64,000 bases of DNA from the NCBI RefSeq assembly GCF_040954835.1, contig NC_090698.1, positions 43,250,157 to 43,314,156 of the forward strand. Reading direction: 5' to 3'. The first letter of the stretch is position 1. Each line of letters starts with the position of its first letter. The notes below the pieces were generated by a model, which saw only the letters and a program-made list of their open reading frames with translations, had not been told where the DNA came from and searched no databases. Shown piece after piece: positions 37,305-50,200 of this stretch. The position numbers and the translations under genes were made by a program. The stretch comes from Lepisosteus oculatus. Its lineage: Eukaryota > Chordata > Actinopteri > Semionotiformes > Lepisosteidae.

Positions 37305-37600
37305 TTCCATTCATCGTTTCCATTTTCAGACCACTTTATCCAACACAGGGTCACAGGAGAGCTGCAACCTATCCTAGGAGGCAATACACCCCTTAAGGGA
37401 TGGCAGTCCATTGCAGGGCAGACACAGACACAAGCATGGATACACTTACTCCAGGACCAGTTTTCCCATAAGCCAATTATCCTGCCAGCATTTCTTTGGA
37501 CTGTAAGAGGAAACCGAAACACTGGGATAAAACCCATGTGAACACTGGGAGAACATACAAACTACACAAGGATAGCACTGCAGGTCCAGAACTGCAAGGC
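37305..37600 (-). repeat. V-SINE-like copy upstream of POC5
   Basis: The minus-strand sense holds the central conserved block (GTTTGTATGTTCTCCCAGTG) and a tail CCTGTGTTGGATAAAGTGG near 37,330. It ends about 260 bp before the putative POC5 promoter. Confidence 0.7.
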
Positions 37601-37859
37601 TGGAATACAGTATAAGCATTTATAAGGACACAGAAACATAGACTTGTTATGAAGACAGTCTTGCATTCACAATCCAAAATTGTTTTAATTTATTAATTAT
37701 AATACTTTTACCATTATATTTAGATATTTTTCCAAAATTATTTTTATTCTCGTTTATTGAAATCATAGCTCTTACTTGATGCACAATAACTTTATAACTG
37801 TTGTGTATTCGTCAATACTCCTTGGTCTTTTCCGTTTATTTCGAGTTTTATTATTATTT

Positions 37860-38094
37860 CCTCTACATTAATGTTACACAGCCAACGACTACAGCAGCAC
37901 CAGCTCCTGTCTGGCTACAGGCTCGAAGACAACCGCAATGCCGCGGCTCAAAGGGAGGAGCTTTGGCGTCTCTTCCTGCCATGGAGTTGCCACGGATACC
38001 ATGGTCGATCTGTATCCAATCAGAAAACTCCGTCTATTCTAACTACAGGCTGAAGTAGCCAATCGGATTTTATATTATTAATGTGCTTGTCAGT
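37860..38094 (+). promoter_or_regulatory. putative POC5 promoter region
   Basis: A locally GC-richer segment (37,870-38,010) follows AT-rich sequence and precedes the predicted first exon. It contains an X-box-like site and two CCAAT boxes (38,016-38,020 and 38,059-38,063). No TATA box is placed suitably. The promoter role is inferred from position and motifs. Confidence 0.5.
37986..37999 (+). promoter_or_regulatory. X-box-like RFX site
   Basis: GTTGCC-AC-GGATAC. The left half-site is perfect for the RFX X-box, the spacer is two bases, and the right half departs from the usual GGNAAC at two positions. RFX factors drive many centriole and cilium genes, which fits POC5. Confidence 0.5.
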
Positions 38095-38180
38095 TTGAAA
38101 CTGTCAGGAAAATAAGCGAAAAGTTTTAAAGTGGAAACAGATAAGCTGTCACACATAGTTACATACTACAAGAGTTTAAG
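38095..38180 (+). other. POC5: predicted POC5 exon 1 (5' UTR), start uncertain
   Basis: A donor TTTAAG|GTAATT at 38,180/38,181 is the best 5' splice site between the promoter motifs and the first coding exon. The coding start lies immediately at an acceptor (39,094/39,095), so an upstream non-coding exon is required. The transcription start is not visible. Confidence 0.4.
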
Positions 38181-39094
38181 GTAATTATAATAAGGGCATC
38201 TAAACGTCGAAACCTTTAAAAGGTTGATTTGGTTAGAGAACTTTCTGATTAATTAAGCTATGTCATTAAGTTTTATTTGCTGAGATAGCATCATGCTCCA
38301 AAATTTCTCCTTTTTGCTCTAGTTTCGTTACTAAAGTACATTAATCGCTGGCAGACAAAAATATCTTGTATTGTGAGCTGGATTTTTTTTTATTTTGCAG
38401 AAATATTTGTTGTTGCATCGCAAGAACTTCTAAGGATAGTTTTTTGACATGAGTTAGGACCTCCTTTTAAATGCAATTTATGTACCAGATTTAACGAATA
38501 TTGTTATGATTTATTGTGGCTTTCTCAGTCACAGAACTATGGGTTTCAAACAGAATGTAGTTATCAGAAATACAAGATCGGAAGATACAATAAATGGAAA
38601 TAATTTACTGTATTTTACCAGGAGGAGAAATAACGCTTTAGCGTCTTATTTCAGAATGAAAGGTGCAACTTAAATGCATGTTTTGGCCTTATGGTTAACA
38701 GTCTTTATTGTATGCCCGGCGCATTAGGATTCTTAATTTCTGAATTTTGTAAGTTGTGTGTTTGGTTTACCGAAAATAAGACAGTAAGATATTAAACTTA
38801 AAGTGTCCAGGGAATCTCCATTAAAATTGCTTCTTTCATCCCTCGTCTGCAGTGATATTTGATGTCTTACCATCATAGTTAAAGAATATTTAGCAGGAAA
38901 AGCTTTTTTTTTGCATTCTGTTATTCACTTCCTAATTTTTTTCTTACAGTGCTGTTTAATATTTTAAGATGAAAGTATACTGCGATTTATGATCACATGT
39001 TCATAATGATTCTTAAAGCAACTCACTGTAAATGCATTAGACTGAGAAACATCTATATACAGAATCTGCTCTTCATCAGAGATTTTTTTCGCAG
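38181..39094 (+). other. POC5 intron 1 (predicted)
   Basis: AT-rich, no feature seen. It ends in TTTTTTTCGCAG directly before the ATG. Confidence 0.4.
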
Positions 39095-39178
39095 ATGTCT
39101 TCTGATGAAGCTGAGCCAAACAGTCCAGTTCTACCTAAAGATTCAGATCGCGGAAGTTCAGTCTCTTCAGAATTGCAG
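39095..39178 (+). CDS. POC5: POC5 exon 2 (first coding exon)
   Basis: 28 codons, MSSDEAEPN...SVSSELQ. The ATG is the first three bases after the acceptor TTCGCAG. The start matches the MSSDE beginning of human POC5. Donor CAG|GTAAGT. Phase 0. Confidence 0.95.
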
Positions 39179-41236
39179 GTAAGTAAGTTTACTTTGGTTA
39201 ACATGATTAAATGTAGTGTTTGGTGTCATATTAAAGTATCTATGAATAGTTGTATAAAATGTATAGTAACAGTGGTTTTAATGATAAGCAATATCACAAA
39301 TCTTTACTTAAAGCAACTGCAAAGCACCACCTGGAGTGTGGATAGTTTACTGAATAAAATGGTGCTTCTTTGTTATCGGGAGTGATTTTGCTGCATTATT
39401 CTGTATATGACTGTCTGACAGGATGAATATGAAGAGCTGCTTCGCTATGCTGTTGTAACTCCCAAGTTTGAGCCCAGTGCCCTGAGGCAGTCTCAGCATG
39501 GCTCTCAGCTGACAGCAGATGGTAGAATCACAAGCTTAGTGGATGATGTTCTTTCCCAGCATTCTGCAGGTACCATTTTCACAGGCTATTGAGGCGTTAA
39601 CATTAAACACCTCAATAACTCCTTTGAATACTTCCCCTGTATGTGTCATTTATTTTATCTGGTCAAGACAGCTCCTTATACAGTATGCTTCAATACTGTA
39701 AATGTGTGATCTTGCTGCTGAAACCAATATATACTAAGAGGCATTAAAAAGAAAATAGTATAGTGTCCAGTACCATTTGTTGCTGTTTAGTGTCTCTCAT
39801 GTTATCTGGACATTTGTGTTAGCATTTTACTTTGTGTCATTAATATTATGAAGTATAAGGGTGTTCCAATAAATAAGGTATTAAGAGGTACCCTTGTGTT
39901 AGAAAATGTGGAGTACTGTAACTCCCTTAACAGTTTTGCCTTGAGCCCTGAGTGAGTTCACCTTCTCTCTGTGACAGTAAAGACTGCCCTGGTTTATGTT
40001 AAGTCAAACAGTGAAGAAACCAGTATGATTTGTTTTTTGTGTGAGCAAGACGAACTACACCAGCTGAAATTCACAGGTGTGAGTGTTACTGAATACACTG
40101 AATGAGTGTGGTATAAAAATATCTTTTGTAATTGCACAATTAACTTTCATCACGAGCAGCAAACTGGGCATCCAAGCACATCCTTAATTGGTGTGAATGT
40201 CTGCTACAAAGAAGGCATAATTAAAGAAGAAAATATATGAAATTTACTTTTGTGACTTGAAATGGAGTCTACCTGCAGAAGGATTGTGTTACACTGCACA
40301 ACTCATGTTGTTTGATCATGTTGTCACAACGGTGTATGTAACAATGGGTTAGCTCATCTGTGAGTGATCTTTTAATATTCATGTTTTACTAAATAATATA
40401 TACAAGTATATTTGGAAGATACTAAAATGTGTGACAATTCATTCGTTTATGGTCTGCCATTTAGTAGTATCAAGGCAAAAAAATCAATTTAATGCTTTAA
40501 ATGGTAATAAACATACCATTGAAAGCTTCTTTTCTTTCATACACAGTATTCAGTAGTTCTTTTTACCTGTCAGTATCATGTTATGTAATTAAACGTAATT
40601 AGTTTGAGAGGTGGTCTGTGAAAAGACTGTAGAGATTTGAAGCTCTTTAGTAGTGATCACCTGGCATGTGGCCAAAATATGTTCTGTCCTTCAGAGGCTG
40701 TTTTGCTTTGTAATTAAATTTTGATATTGACATGGAACCATTTCTAGATTAGAAATTGATATCTTGTGCAATCTTATTTTGTGTTATTTGTTCTTTGCTG
40801 CTTGTACGTGCTTCAGGATCAGCTTCTGAGCATGAAGAAAGCAGGCACAAAGAACTAAAGGCACAGAGAGCCCCCACAACAGAAATGGAGCCTGGAGCAC
40901 AGTTAGAGATGCTAGAAGGTAAACTTAGATTGCCGCTAGCAGGTTTGCTTCTAAGCCACTTTCTTCAAGGAAACAGGTGTTCAAGAAATGCTGGAGTTAT
41001 CCCTTTTTTTCTAAACTTTATAATAATTGACTATTTCAGGAGTTTATCTGGTTCATATAAGAGTTTATACAAAAAATATTAAAATATTCCATATTGCTTT
41101 GAAAATATGCTCTGACCCCAAGCTTCTCTCCCTGTCTCTTTGTCTGTGTCTCCCTGGAGAAAAAGCTGGGGTATGCGAAAAGACGCATTCCTAATGCAAG
41201 AAATTGTATAGGGCTAATAAAGAAACATTATTATAA

Positions 41237-41293
<57 letters not shown>

Positions 41294-44200
41294 AAATGAT
41301 TTGAATACACTGATTGAAATCAAACTTGCTAAATAAAGGTAACATTAACATTTCTAGGACATACCGCTGCTGTTGATACATACTGTAGCACTGCATTGAA
41401 AAGGATACTGGCAAACTAATATTGCATACCCTATAGCAAGGAAGAATGGAAAGAGAAGAATGGAAACACAAAAAGTATCGGCTGTGGAGTGTTCTTTGGG
41501 TGTCTCCACAGCCGATACTTTTTGTGTTTCCATTCTTCTCTTTTCAGCAGGGAATAAACCTTTACTTGTTCCTTTGCAGCCTACGCATGCTGACGCAGCT
41601 ACCTGCTTGCACAGCGTATAGTTTTCTTGTGCAAGGGCAAAAGAAAACTAGGAGGAATGTTATGGCATTGGCATGTATGTTTATACCCGCCATAGAGAGA
41701 AGTTGCAAATGGTGAGACTGTAGTCACACTTCAGGCATTTATGATTTTTCAGGCCAAGAAGCGCCCATTAGAATTCTTTTTGAGTCTGATGTTGAATCCG
41801 GTAATATGAAAACACCTTCGGAGAGGTCCTTACAAAGAACTCCAGACAACCTAGTCACAGAAATATTTGTTTCTGAAGAAAACATTAATAGAATGGAAAA
41901 CATACTGGATATCTGGGGCAACAACTTGAAGGTGAGAATGTTCATGGGACTTAACATATGCACCTCCAAAATTGTTTTCCTAAATTCACTTAATTTTATC
42001 TTAATTATTTTTGTATAATAGCAGATTTTGTGGGCTGGCATTTTACTTTGTCTGTGCTATGATGGGCAAATATGTGGCAGATTACATTAAATACAGCATA
42101 TGCAAATGCAGAATATTACATGCAGATAGCAAAAAATATAATGGGAAACACATCTTTTAAACAATATGAGATTGGTTCCATCTGAAATGGGGGATTGAAC
42201 AAAAAAGATGACATTGTTCTAACATTGCTAAACATTTGCAAAATAATATACAGAAACAAAGGGTGACATTCTGTACTTTAGACTAAATAATATTTTTTTT
42301 GTTATCTTTAATATAGATTTCATTAGTACATAGCAAAAATAACAAATTTAAATTCACTGTCCCAATAAGTAAGCCTTTCACTGTGTGTACAGTTTTAATA
42401 TAATAATCTCATTGTGTTTATGTGATGATTACATTTTACATCCTATTTGTAGTGGCCTCATTCATTAATTGTATCCTACCCACTGTGTTGTATTTAAACT
42501 CAACCTGAATATTGTAAGCTGTATTGGATGAGGGCATTTGTAAAACATATAACGTTTTTCATGTTTGAACTGTTATGTCCATAATATTGATATTGAATAT
42601 CATAATATTCAATCTAGCACAGACACTGCTGTATACAAGACATTTTGCAGAAAAAATATTTATGGCAATTGTCTGCATTGGTTTAACCATTTTAAGATTA
42701 TAGAAAGGAACAAATTGTAATAACAAAGAATGCTTGACAGTGAGTCAGATAGAGTTAATTGGTAAATGTGATGGATTACAACACTCCATATTGTAATCCA
42801 TATTGATATCTAATTTCTCCTGAGTTGTTGTGATTAACACTGTTAAACTTTCCAGTCATTGTGGGTTAAAAATTGCTTAATTGTACGCTTCGTTTCTGGT
42901 CACACAAACTAAGCTGCAGTAGTAACAGTTATTATATAAGTGAATGTTAAATAAGTTGTTGGTACTCATAACATACATATAAACCTTTAAACAGCAGTGT
43001 CCTTTGTTAACCATATGCATTTAAGTCTTATTACGTTTTAATTACATACATATAAGCTGTAATTGTTCAACTATTGCATGATTTACCAGAAATAGACCCA
43101 AAATAATACTCTTGTGAATTTCATGTTATTAAAGCCATAGACTAAATGAAGGTCACAGGGCACAATATACATTGTTATGACAGCTACAATAAACATGTAC
43201 CAATTAATGCTTAATTTTGCAGTACAGCATTAAGTATCAAATTGGTAAACTACATATGTTGGAGCTTGAGGGACTTTTCTGTAGGGAGACACTTTCTGGC
43301 TTCTGGAGTATAATGAAAGGTGTTTAATAAGTCTCTGTGACCTTCAGCTTTAAAGGGGCATTTTATACATAAGATATTCTGTACTTCTGTGTCAGGAAAA
43401 TGTCATGATGGAGCTGAGAAAGTGGAAGGTTTCCTTCATTGAACAGCACAGACGGGAACTGAAGAAGGAAAGGGAAAAACATGCTTCCCAGATGGCTGAG
43501 TTTGTGACTGAAATGGACAATCTAAAGGAATTGTTACATACTTACGAGATATCAAACCAAAGGAAGGATGAGGTATGATGAAAATGATGTATTATTAGCA
43601 TACAGTACATGTGACTGAAACCCATCTCCCAAATACATTACTCTATATTGGATTAACATATAAGAAGTGGACAATTTTGAAAATATAGCACAATTTTTAA
43701 TTCTTTAATTTTAAGAATATAGATGTCTCTATGTTAACCTTTGCTGGTAATAAACTTCACATTAAACTGGTTATCTTGGAGAATCTCAGTCGTTTTTTCA
43801 TTTACCTTTTGTGATAAAGTAATTGCATTAGTTGGCTTTGAACATTATTTTTGTAAATCCTATGTTTGATGGACCTATTGTGTTGTCAACTGTGAAGAAA
43901 TGTATGCTGAACAGTGAATACATTCATTTTATTTCTAGGTGATCTCTAATCTGACCCAAGGCATAGAGAGACAGAGGGAGAAACTGGAGCTGATGCGAAC
44001 CTTCACTCACTGGAGAATCCAACACAGTGAAGCCAGGGAGGAGGTAACACTGATGGGCATGAATGTGATGGCTGTGTCGCTTTATTGGAAAAGTTTAGTG
44101 ACTGGAATTCAGCTCAGATGAGGAGCAACAGTACATGGCTTTCTCTGTGTGCCTTTCATATTGAAAAGCTAACTTTAAGTAAAGATTGACATAAAAAAGT

Positions 44201-47200
44201 GTTTGCGTGATTAAATAAAAACAAAAGGATACTATATATTTATTCCAGGTATTTTTGTAAGACTTAAATCATGCAGTAGCTGGGCAGTTTTCTATAGGAT
44301 TCATTTATTGTTAAGTTTTGTTTTTGTCAAAAACTGCCAAAAAATAAAATGTAATTAAGTGCTTTTGGAACATTACTTTATTGAAATCTAACGTCTAATC
44401 TGACAGTCCTGGATTTATGGAAACAGCCTTTTTTAAAATTCATGAAGCTGGGTTTAAATGTGTACTGTAAATGAAACAGGATATTTATAGAACAGAGAGA
44501 TGAACATAGAGATGTTAGATAAATGGGTCACTAGAAGGTGTACTGTAGATTGTATTTACTTTAGCTCATCTTTTACACTATTCTAGAAATACAGGGTAAC
44601 ATTCACAAAACTTGCTGTTTAATTTACAAAGCTGCATTAGCAAGACACATAAAGGTATCAAATAAGTTTTATGTGTGCCAATCATTTGGAGCCTTCATAA
44701 TGAAACCTGGGTGTGTTCATTCTTTTCTCAAGTCAACCGATCATCTTTTAATTTACTCTTAAGCTATGTGGCTGTAATGAATGATCCCAAGTAGAATGAA
44801 AACAATTTTTTATGTATTTGTATCCTTGAACGTTTTTCACCCAAGTCTTATTTTTCAGGCTTATGCAAATAGTCTAGCAGATCAGCATTACAGGCTGATG
44901 CTGAAGAAGAAAGTGTGGGCAGCCTGGCACTCTGTCATTGAGGTCAACTGGAGAGAGAGAGTGGAGCGTGCCTGTCAGGCAAGAGCTGAGGAGGTCTGCC
45001 ATCAGTTATCCAGTGACTATGCGGCAAAGATGGCAGAGGTAAATGCGTAGTTCAGGAAGGACCTTTGTTGTGATTTATTGCATATTTATTGTCTTTCAGT
45101 TATGTGTTATTTTCAGTTCATTTTATTCCACGCATTTGTTTTTAGGGGCATTTTTTCTTGGTACATCTACTGTATGCGTTTTATTATGAAGTGTTAGTCT
45201 GAAGTCTCTGAACCAAACACACAAACATTTTTCCTCTTCTATCATAACGACAGAAGAATTTGGAAGACTAGAACAAGATTTTACAATGTGTTGCCGTCAG
45301 AAAAAAAGCTATTCTGGTTAAAATATGTTGCTAGAAATGTTAATTGTCATTGAAATTAATTGCCATAGCCAAAATGGTTACAATGAGTGAGTATGATTAA
45401 TGGAGAACATTGCATGAGCCCAACTACCATGAAGCCAGCTCTGCAGTGTAGCCTACTGGTTACTCAGCTCACTTTGTGTGGGTGAAGAAAGTACTTATTG
45501 TTCCCTTTCTCATAAATATTGATAGATATTCCTTATCTCTGAGAAGAATAAAACCCAAAAGAAGAACATTCAGAAATAAATTAGAAAAGTTTCTCTAACA
45601 AATGTGCTTTGATCATCCATAAACATATCTTCAAAATGTCATATGAATGCATATTTTTGTAAAAATACAATTATTGTCAAATTCTTTCCATTATGCACAT
45701 ACACCTATGATGTATTTTCATCACTGGGCATTTAAAGATTTATATATAGTTTGCTTTATTGCTGATTAAATGTTTGTTAGCATTATTGACACCTAGTGAT
45801 GAATCTGGGAATTTCTGGTGAGATGTGAAATCTTTGGGAAAAGTAAAATTAAATTCTTAAAAATAATTAAAATGTATATTACTAGCCTCTGAGATTTGAA
45901 GACTAGGTTGTCATATCTGTTAAATGTGAAACTATTATAGGTGGTTATCATACAGTATACACAAAATAGTCAGGTTTGTATTTTTTGTGTTAAGTTGCTT
46001 AAATTAGTAAATTAAGTAAGTAAATTAAACTACACATTTTAATGACTTTGGGGTGGTTAATTCTTTTAAAAAGACTTGGCTGAAACCTCTCTTAGATGAT
46101 GACATGCAGGGCTGTGTGAGAGAAACTAGGAAGCTAGGAATATAGAGAGAGAATCAGATAACAGAGATTAAGTGGAAAGTACTACAGAAACAGAGGAAGT
46201 TGGAGTTTTGGTTTTCACTAGTCTGAGGACAACCACACTGGGTCTGGGTTAGAAGAAATGAACACAACTCTGTTTTGTCTTGAATGCTCAGAGAATAAGA
46301 GAGGAACACATGGAACAGACAATGTATGATAAGGACAATTGATGGATGGAGTTGGATCAATAGTTGATCAACTTCAAGCATGAGAAAGGAGTGTTTAGAA
46401 ATCAAAGGACTTCAGTAAGGACTGCTCCTAAGGTTGAGTTTCTGATGCCTGCTTGCCAGCTGTAGTTTGAATGGCAGAGGCTCATCTGTGTCTTCTTACC
46501 AAGAAGGCAGGCATCAAGATGCAGTATTTCTAGCAACATTCAAAAGAGTGGCGAGATTTGGTAGTGTCCTAAAGCACAATGGGCCATTGGGCACGTGATT
46601 TTGCTAACTGGTAATGTGGAAGTAGGAAGATACCTGCACAACACAGTATAAATCTTTAGAAACTGTTTGTGCAAGTCACATGATATTATAGGCACACAGT
46701 TATTTGTAATGGTTCATAATGAGACATAATTTTTTATGTCTTTATTGATCCTCACGGGATCAATAAAGTATCTATCTGTAAGTTCTTGTCTTTGACTGAA
46801 AACGTATAAAAAAACTCCAGGTAGAAAGAAATAAACAAATGATGGAAGACTTGAGAGCAGACCTTCTGCAGATGCAGCTCAATTACAGTGATCCTGGTAT
46901 TTTTGAAATATGGTGGGGTTTTTTAGGATTCAAGCATTACTGAAATTTAGAAATTACAATGGGGAGTAATTGTATTTTGTTGCATTATTTATTGCAACTA
47001 AACTTCTTTTTAAGCAATTTGTATGACATGAAATTAGAAATTTAAGACCCATATGAATACACAAAAGGCAGTAAAGCATTAAGTACTGGAAGCACTTCCT
47101 AATACAAGATGATATGACCTGTGAAAACTATTTACTGGACCAAATAAAACCCCAGCTAATGCAATGAAATAACGCAGTATTATAGAAATGAATGTTAGTT

Positions 47201-50200
47201 TTAATTGAAAATTTTCAATTTCAGCTGTCTGAAGAACTAAGCAATGCAAGAGGGGAGATCCAAAGGCTGCATTCGGAACGGGACCGATATGAAGATTCCA
47301 TGAAAAAGGCTTTTATGCGTGGGGTGTGTGCCTTGAATATGGAGGCAATGAGCATGTTTCATGGAAGAGAGAGCAGGCTTGAGTCTGGTTAGTAAATTTG
47401 AAATGTCCTTGACCTATAACAAAATTATTTGTGCCATATTCTAAGATGCACTTCCAACTTGATTTTTCTTTACTATGTTCTGAGATCACCATAGTGTAAG
47501 ATATTGTTATAGAAGAATCGAATTAATTTTGTTGCTGCTTCTGCTGGACACTAAAAAGCTCTTACCTGCCCAGAAGGTCACTTAAAACCTTCATGAAATT
47601 CAGAAACAAATTAGCTTGGAACATATTTTCTTTAAAAATTATGTTTCTTTAATTTTTCATTACCGTTCCAGTGCTACTGAATACTACTGTACAGTATGTT
47701 GCTTCAACTGTAATACCCATAGCCCACCCCTGTGGCAGCAGGAAAACTCCAGACTGGTCCACTTAGTTTACAGGGGAGTGTAACAGGAAGGAGTTGCAAA
47801 ATTATTACAACATTACAGAAATTTCACTTCCTCCATGATGATACAAATATTATTTTCTGCCCTCCTTAGCATGTTCACAATCTTTTGTGTGTTTGTATTA
47901 TCCTCATATTGTTGCAATTTTTTGCATTCCCCCACACACTGGAAGAATGCTATCAACAGCTAAAACATCTTTTCATCTTTCTGTTTCATTTTCGGGATTG
48001 AATTAACTTCTTTTTAATCCTAAAAAACGTCCTAATGTGTAATCTTTTTTTAGGTAAACCTGTTTTTAACTCCCTTTTATTTATTTGTATAATACTCTTT
48101 TGACCAAACACAGAAACAGATGAATGCTGACGCAGCTACCCACCTGAACTGCATCTGTTAGTATTGTTTTTGGTCTTTTGTAAATTCTGATTCATTCTTG
48201 AATTTCTAAACGTCTTGTGCCACTGATCAGATATTATTTTGATTTATTCCTGTTGTTAAAACATCACTGGAATATCTTTGAAATCCATAGACATTAATAT
48301 AATAATGCACTTCTCTTAATGGCAGGAAACATTATATTTTGACGTAATTGGCAAATCAACATCACTCTGAAGTGCATCATACCATGTTCCTGTTGAAACA
48401 TTTAAAATCCTGTCATTTTATCCAATCTACTTCGTATGGAAAAACAGTCTTTTTTTTTTTACTTCTGTTTATTCAGTACAGCTTTCTGATAGCTTTCGCT
48501 GTTAGAGTTAACTCGCCTCAGCATCGTTTTGTCTGGCTACTAAATCTACTACAGGATCATTATCCGGCGTAAAATAGTACCCTAAACTACCTGCATATTT
48601 TTCATTTCTTCATTAAAAAGACTGAAGTTGAAGTTAAGGGAGAGTACCTTTGCTGTCTTTAGTGAATCTTGCAACTGATGTATGGCAAACACAGGCCTTA
48701 GGGAAATCTGATTTCCTTCCCTGAGTTCACATTTCTTTCAGATGAATACTAAGGTTTCGGGAGCCGTTTTGACCTCTTGGGTGCTGATAATGTTTATAGC
48801 AGCTTGGTTTTCCTTTTCATGTCTGTGTGTGCAGACCGCCCGCCCTCGCGGGAAGAGCCTGGCTCCAGCTCCTCGGCTCCCTTCCCGCCCCAGCCAGCCC
48901 CCTCAGCCCGCTTCAGCCCAGTGCACCTTGAGCCCCCCGGCCCCCCAGCCAGCTCCAGCGATGCAGAGCAGATGGTACGATCACTGGGGTAAAGTAACTC
49001 CAAGAGCGCTGATCACCTCACCGTCCAGGAACATCTGGTCTTTCAGTCTTTTCTCACGTATTTCATTCCAGAGGAATAATATTCTTGTACCAAAATGTAT
49101 TTTTCTCTTTTTCTCTTCAAGTTTTCAGAATCCCTTGGAAAACTGTATCTTAGTATCTTCTATTACCTTTCCTCGAGTACTGGAAATAGAGAAACACCAC
49201 TATAAAGTGTTTTTTAAAGGTATCAATTAGAAGAAATACTTACTATGAATTGTGTATTTTCCAAGGAAGAGGCTAGTACACTTTAAACTTTTAATTAGTG
49301 TGAATTGGTAATCCAATCCAAGTTTTTTGTGTTGCAAATAGTACACATTTTTATGAAAATGCAAATATAAAAACATATTTGTACAACAATTTGACAAAGA
49401 AATAACCAGCACTGGCTTATGTGTTGAAATGCAATGACGACGTAGAGTAAACTAAATCTTATACACATTATACACATTATACAGTACATTATAAGTAAAA
49501 ATCTATCAGACCACATGGTGCATTTCCTCATGAAATTGTTGTATTTTGGCTCCTGGAAACTGTCATCTTTGGTACTTTAAATTGTACCACAGAAATAAAA
49601 AAAAGGATTAGGGGCTTGTTTGTTCTTGGGAGATTTAAATCCCCTGCTGCCTCTTTATTTGATTTATTTTTGTGTGAGATATTCTTGGAAATGCTGTTCG
49701 TGGTTCTCGCCTGGCCAAGATATCTTAAAAACAATGCCACAAGAGGTCACTGTATCAGCATCACATCACAAGTTAATTTTATTCCACAAATAATGTGGCC
49801 ATCTTTAATAAAACTTTATTGACATTGAATAGATTGATTACCGTTATTCCCTGTGTATGTGTTTTCTTCTAGTTCATTTCTCATTTTGGACCTAGTAGTG
49901 CTGCATCAAGGACAGCAGATTGCATTTCCTCAGCCACTGTTGTCAATAGTGCAGCTCCAACATCCGGCCCTGTATCAGCCCACAGATTGGTAATAGTATT
50001 ATTGATTTCTTTAAATAAATGAGAAACCATAGAAATGTGATGGCTTTCTAGCTGCAGGTCAGTTTAACGAAAGCAGTTTAGATCTGCAACCACAAATTAA
50101 TTGTTTTATATAAAACTCCTTAGCTTTTATCAAAGCTAAGATTTCTCATCTTTTATCTTTTTATCAATTATCTATAGTCTACTAAAGTGGTGGCTGTTAT

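Noticed and set aside
1..37800. SV2C exons expected upstream of POC5 by human synteny
   Set aside because: No frame on either strand shows SV2 transporter-type membrane segments or its acidic N-terminus. In human the two genes are far apart, so absence is expected.
41214..41471. 85-codon minus frame with an asparagine run
   Set aside because: It is the translation of the ATT microsatellite.
48742..49230. 162-codon plus frame across POC5 exon 10
   Set aside because: It uses another frame of the exon. The POC5 frame has correct splice phases and continues into exon 11.
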